Of a DNA stretch of 64,000 bases, positions 60,275-64,000 are shown piece after piece (position 1 is the stretch's first letter; each line of letters opens with the position of its first letter). The translations under genes were made by a program, and so were the position numbers. Location: assembly GCF_024347315.1 (NCBI RefSeq), contig NZ_AP025461.1:434001-498000 (forward strand), written 5' to 3'. The stretch comes from Vibrio atlanticus (GTDB lineage: Bacteria; Pseudomonadota; Gammaproteobacteria; Enterobacterales; Vibrionaceae). Below the pieces are notes generated by a model. That model did not search any database and was not told where the DNA came from. It was given only the letters and a program-made list of their open reading frames with translations.

Positions 60275-62983
60275 TTAGTACCCCATCAACTGCAGTAAAT
60301 TCTCCGCTGTGCTGATCGCTTCTTTGCGGTTAGCAATGTTTAGCTTTTGGTAAAGGTTACGGATGTGAGTCTTGATGGTGGTACCTGCTACATCGAGTTC
60401 TTGAGCTATCTGCTCGTTACTGAACCCTGAATAGATCAAACCAAGTACTTGCCATTCACGCTGGGTGAGTGGGCTCGTGCGCACAAGTTCAGGAATGTTT
60501 GGGTGATTGACTAAGTTTTCAACAAAGTCTTCATCAAAGTGAACCGAGCGGCTGCGTTGGGTGGTCGAGATATCTTTCATGATCTGTTGAGCACGATGGC
60601 GTTCTAAGTCACCTAAGCCAGGCTTGTTGCTCAACTTATCCAAGATATGTCCGATAGTCCCGCCGTCTACTAAGAAGTTGCCGACCATACCGGTTTGGTT
60701 AGTCATATGAAGCGCTTCTTCAAGTAGCACGCGTGCGCTGTCTTCATCGTTAATTTGTGTACGTAACACGGCTTCAACGATCAAGTTTCGGTTGGTGTCT
60801 GTAATCAGGTGTGAACGCTGGGCTTCACTCTTAAGGAACGTCAGCGCTTCTTCCGCTTCTTCATACTGCTCGAGAATGATGTGAGCGCGAACGATGTTTC
60901 TCCATTGCAGTTGGCAGAAGTGGTTGCTTGCCGATTCAGGTCGAACAGCCACATTCAACCAATCACGTATCGCCTCTTTATTGCCTTTTACTTGCCAAAA
61001 AAGAATCAAAGAAAGAGAAGCGTTCGCCGTCCAGTCCACGTGGTAAGTCGATTGACGCAAAAGGTGCTGAATTTGGTCGATAAACTTAGATGCTTTATCA
61101 ATTTCACCGCGACTCAGTGAAATACGAGCCAACATTGAATAACTGTGAAGGTGCTTACTTGGCGAATGGTGACCAAGGATATCCAAGCCTTTGTAACAGC
61201 ACTCTTCCGCTTCATCTAATCGGTTCCAACACCAGAATATTTGAGCTCTAACACGCAGTAAGAATTCATGCAGAGGCACGTATTTTAGCTGGTGTTCTTC
61301 GATCAATTTGAACGCACTGTCTTGCAGCTCGAATGCCGCTTGAACGTAACCCTGTGCAATTAAGATCTCGCTCTGTTGTAGAATCGCCCAAAGCGCTTGG
61401 TGGTAAACTTGGTACTGGCGTGCAAGTTTTTCTGTTTGCTGCATCATCGGCAGTGCACGGCTCAAGTTGCCCATTACGTGATTGACTTCACCAACAACAG
61501 ACGTGGCGACAATTCGGCTACGATAAACGGTGGTGTTCAGCTGACTTAGCGAAAGCTCTGCCAATTCTAAGGCTTTTTCAGGTTCATTACTGTTAATCGC
61601 AACTTGCGCGCGTAGGGCGTTGTATTGCCCTTGTTGTTGAGTGTCGAGTTCAATATTTCGAGCTTGATATTGTGTTTCAGCCTCTTCCAATAATGTCCCT
61701 ACTTGTTCGTAGCGGTGCTGACTTTGTGCTAGCCAAGCTCGTAACATGGACAGTTTAGGGTCGCTGTAAAGTTGATCCGTAGTCAGTTGCTTGATCGCCA
61801 TCTCTAACGAGGAAAGCTCGCCTTGGTTGAACATCGGCCAACCGTGGTCTGTCAGTATTTGAATGATCAGTTCTGGGTCTTCAGCGCGCTGTGCATGGCG
61901 TAGTGCTTGGTGTGGTGTGTCTTGTTTAATCCACGCCTTCGCGGCACTTCGGTGCAACTCTGCTTCTTGTTGAGGGATTCGAGCTTGACGCTCATGTGCC
62001 AAAAATTCACCAAACAGGTTATGGAAACGATACCAGTTCTTTTCGCCTTCAAGCGGGTAGATGAATAAACCGAATCGATTTAATGATTCGATCATACCCA
62101 GTGCGTCTTCACGCTGCGTTAGCGCACAAACCAGTTCGTCGTTGAAGTGGTCAAGCACTGAACACTGCATCAAGAACTGTCGAGTTTCTTTGTCTAACAG
62201 GTCGAAAACCTCTTCAACCAAGTAGTCCCAAAGATGGGCTTGATTAAAGTGGGAGAAGGACTCAGCAGACTGCGCCAGCGTGCGTTTTTGATGTTGGGCT
62301 TGCAGCGCAATAAGTTGAAGTGCAGAAGGCCAACCCTCTACATATGTACAAATACTGTCTGCCGTTGTGTCATCAATACCATCGGCAACACGCTGATTAA
62401 AAAAGCGCGTCGTCTCTTCGGTATCAAAAGCCAGCGAGTCATTACCTAATTCGATCATTAAGTCTCGAACGCGAAGGTTTGCCGTACCTAGGGGGGGGGT
62501 ACCACGACTGGTTACAACTAGCGTGAGATTGTCGGGCATGTGTTTGAGGAAAAAGCGCATTGCTTCTTGAATGTCATCATTGTTGACTAAATGGTAGTCG
62601 TCTAAAACAAGAAAACATTCATGATGATAGTCCGACATCTCGGCGAATACTTCGCTCAATAAAGAATGCAGCGATGAAAACTGTCGTTTCTCTGCCAGTT
62701 TTTGGGCATTGGGACAGGAATTTTGAGTCGCTTTATTGAGTGATTGGAGTAGGTAGTTGATAAAACGGAAGGCATCGTTGTCACTATCATCGATGCTGTA
62801 CCAACCCACATTCGGCTTATCTAACAGCCACTGTGCAGCCATGGTGGTCTTGCCATAGCCCGCAGGAGAACGGAACAATACAAGCTTATAGCAATCTGCG
62901 TTCTGGAGCAGATCGAGAACCCTAGGTCGTAGGATTGCATTATGTAAGCGGCCGGGACGAGTCAGTTTCGAAGGGATCCACAT
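60275..62983 (-). CDS. malT: MalT, ATP-dependent transcriptional activator of the maltose regulon
   Basis: 902 residues, as E. coli MalT (901). The N-terminus [16 protein letters not shown] leads to Walker [10 protein letters not shown] near 39 and the Walker B-like [11 protein letters not shown] near 119 (STAND ATPase). Then comes a winged region, a TPR-like sensor superhelix (about 440-800), and a C-terminal LuxR-type HTH ([36 protein letters not shown], quoted in part, near 835-875). Activated by maltotriose and ATP. The ATG at 62983 is chosen by homology; a GTG five codons earlier is possible. Divergent from malP. Confidence 0.95.
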   Translation of the reverse strand: MWIPSKLTRPGRLHNAILRPRVLDLLQNADCYKLVLFRSPAGYGKTTMAAQWLLDKPNVGWYSIDDSDNDAFRFINYLLQSLNKATQNSCPNAQKLAEKRQFSSLHSLLSEVFAEMSDYHHECFLVLDDYHLVNNDDIQEAMRFFLKHMPDNLTLVVTSRGTPPLGTANLRVRDLMIELGNDSLAFDTEETTRFFNQRVADGIDDTTADSICTYVEGWPSALQLIALQAQHQKRTLAQSAESFSHFNQAHLWDYLVEEVFDLLDKETRQFLMQCSVLDHFNDELVCALTQREDALGMIESLNRFGLFIYPLEGEKNWYRFHNLFGEFLAHERQARIPQQEAELHRSAAKAWIKQDTPHQALRHAQRAEDPELIIQILTDHGWPMFNQGELSSLEMAIKQLTTDQLYSDPKLSMLRAWLAQSQHRYEQVGTLLEEAETQYQARNIELDTQQQGQYNALRAQVAINSNEPEKALELAELSLSQLNTTVYRSRIVATSVVGEVNHVMGNLSRALPMMQQTEKLARQYQVYHQALWAILQQSEILIAQGYVQAAFELQDSAFKLIEEHQLKYVPLHEFLLRVRAQIFWCWNRLDEAEECCYKGLDILGHHSPSKHLHSYSMLARISLSRGEIDKASKFIDQIQHLLRQSTYHVDWTANASLSLILFWQVKGNKEAIRDWLNVAVRPESASNHFCQLQWRNIVRAHIILEQYEEAEEALTFLKSEAQRSHLITDTNRNLIVEAVLRTQINDEDSARVLLEEALHMTNQTGMVGNFLVDGGTIGHILDKLSNKPGLGDLERHRAQQIMKDISTTQRSRSVHFDEDFVENLVNHPNIPELVRTSPLTQREWQVLGLIYSGFSNEQIAQELDVAGTTIKTHIRNLYQKLNIANRKEAISTAENLLQLMGY

Positions 62984-63354
62984 GTCGAAGTTTTTCACCT
63001 ATTCCGTGGCGTATGTTTTGGGGATTCTAAAACCGTAAAAGAGTTGCCCAATCACATCTGCCTAATTACTTAAGTCTGTGCTTATGTTACGTGAAGAAAA
63101 ATGGCACCGACTATGATTCTCCTCAGAAACCTTGCGGTCTTGCATGTTTTTGGCTTTCTACGCCCTTAATTTGAGACTTTGCTCACGTTGCGTGGTGGTT
63201 TGTGAATGTGACTTTGTTCAGTCTTACACTGAGATTTATGCAAAAGATGAGATATGGAAAATAATTTCGTGATCTCAAACTCAGATTTGCTAATCAGTTT
63301 ATTCCGGTTAAATAAAACTCACATCAATTAACGTTAAGTTATCGAACGGGAGCT

Positions 63355-63370
63355 TGTGATCTTAGTCACT
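63355..63370. promoter_or_regulatory. CRP-cAMP binding site
   Basis: TGTGATCTTAGTCACT matches TGTGA-N6-TCACA in nine of ten core positions. It lies between divergent malT and malP, 180 bp before malP, and could serve either promoter. The rest of 62984-63549 holds no gene. Confidence 0.75.
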
Positions 63371-63471
63371 CCAACTTTTTGTTCGAAGTTAGAACATGAG
63401 AGTCAGATCACTAACCTTACATCGGTACGCCCCCTACGCCCTCTCATCTACTCCTAGTTAGTCGTATTAAC

Positions 63472-63480
63472 GGGAGGATG
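63472..63480 (+). promoter_or_regulatory. MalT-box-like site upstream of malP
   Basis: GGGAGGATG contains the MalT core GGAGGA, about 70 bp before the malP start. CTACTCCTAG at 63448-63457 resembles the CTACTCCTCCTAG seen upstream of lamB at 13510. Confidence 0.55.
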
Positions 63481-63549
63481 TTTAGTTAATGGTGACCATG
63501 CACGATATGTCACAGATGAATTAGAACTATTAAAAGCGAGATTTCTGAA

Positions 63550-64000
63550 ATGAAACCAACTCAGCAAAAAACTTTCGATAAAGTGTCGTTCCAAGAAAGC
63601 GTTAAAAAGCATTTATCTGCAACTTACGCAACAACGATTGAAACAGCAGATAGCCGCGCATGGTACCTAGCAATGGGGCGTGCGCTAGCAGAATTGACAA
63701 CATTTGATCTGCTAGAAACTGAAAATGATGAAAAAATCAAAAACGCGAAGAGCGTTAACTACCTTTCATTAGAGTTTTTGATTGGTCGTCTAACAGGTAA
63801 CAACCTGATCAGCATGGGTCTGTACGAACAGATTACTCATGCAATGGAAGAGCTAGGCCAAAACCTAACTGACCTTCTAGAAGAAGAACGCGACCCATCG
63901 CTAGGTAATGGTGGTCTTGGTCGTCTTGCTGCTTGTTTTATGGATTCTTGTGCTGCACAAGAGTACCCAACAGTAGGCTACGGTCTTCACTACGAATACG
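63550..64000 (+). CDS. malP: Maltodextrin/glycogen phosphorylase, N-terminal part
   Basis: First 150 codons of a gene that runs off the right edge. KSVNYLSLEFLIGRLTGNNL near residue 70 and LEEERDPSLGNGGLGRLAACFMDS near 118-141 (in parts) are signature segments of glycogen/maltodextrin phosphorylases, which release glucose-1-phosphate from alpha-1,4-glucans using phosphate and pyridoxal phosphate. Divergent position next to malT with CRP and MalT sites supports malP rather than glgP. Confidence 0.93.
   Translation, partial: MKPTQQKTFDKVSFQESVKKHLSATYATTIETADSRAWYLAMGRALAELTTFDLLETENDEKIKNAKSVNYLSLEFLIGRLTGNNLISMGLYEQITHAMEELGQNLTDLLEEERDPSLGNGGLGRLAACFMDSCAAQEYPTVGYGLHYEY

Overview
The window reads as a block of Vibrio genomic DNA, probably from the smaller chromosome of a marine Vibrio of the Splendidus/Harveyi type. 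The strongest evidence is a Qrr quorum-sensing small RNA gene with its sigma-54 promoter and two LuxO sites (about 59.9-60.1 kb). The maltose regulon layout (lamB-malM, malT divergent from malP) and the overall gene style agree. Genus is well supported; species and replicon are inference.

Layout. 0-11 kb is ordinary backbone: the start of an Ldh2-type dehydrogenase, glycerate kinase, catalase, a patatin-like phospholipase, D-lactate dehydrogenase, a small cupin, a ferredoxin-NADP-type reductase, a PlsC-type acyltransferase, TrmK and a sensor protein with a degenerate GGDEF domain. 11-24.6 kb is an alpha-glucan block: GlgX-type debranching enzyme, LamB, MalM, an esterase, an amylo-alpha-1,6-glucosidase-type protein, a MalE-type binding protein, an oligo-1,6-glucosidase and a LysR regulator. 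MalT-box-like sites cluster between glgX and lamB.

24.8-42.9 kb looks like an accessory island set inside the glucan locus, because glucan genes resume at 43 kb. It holds a Phd/RelE-type toxin-antitoxin pair and a row of small minus-strand genes separated by diverged attC-like repeats: a secreted protein, a YbjQ-domain protein, a membrane protein sharing its N-terminal module, a DUF2513-like protein and an orphan J-domain protein. Next come an alpha/beta hydrolase and a yersiniabactin-type uptake set without biosynthesis genes (YbtP-, YbtQ-, FyuA-, YbtX- and YbtA-like, with a large Fur-type palindrome). Last are a stand-alone AccD with its own divergent LysR regulator and an IS1111-type insertion sequence. 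The AccD has leucine where E. coli AccD has Met203, the exchange linked to resistance against the carboxyltransferase inhibitor andrimid.

43-48.7 kb returns to starch breakdown, with a cytoplasmic alpha-amylase and a very large lipoprotein pullulanase. 49-59.7 kb is backbone: DUF1294 protein, LysE exporter with Lrp regulator, LysR, Sel1-repeat protein, a MITE-like repeat, SstT, RsgA, a PCu(A)C / SCO copper operon and a DUF368 flippase-type protein. 59.9-64 kb holds qrr, malT and the start of the maltodextrin phosphorylase gene, with a CRP site and a MalT box between the last two.

Together the glucan genes describe a route from extracellular starch or pullulan (pullulanase) through the outer membrane (LamB) and periplasm (MalM, MalE) to cytoplasmic hydrolysis and phosphorolysis (alpha-amylase, GlgX, 1,6-glucosidases, phosphorylase) under MalT and CRP. 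A recurring oddity is short tandem-repeat arrays lying just after stop codons, in four cases before the terminator hairpin; there are also in-frame repeats inside two glucan-enzyme genes.
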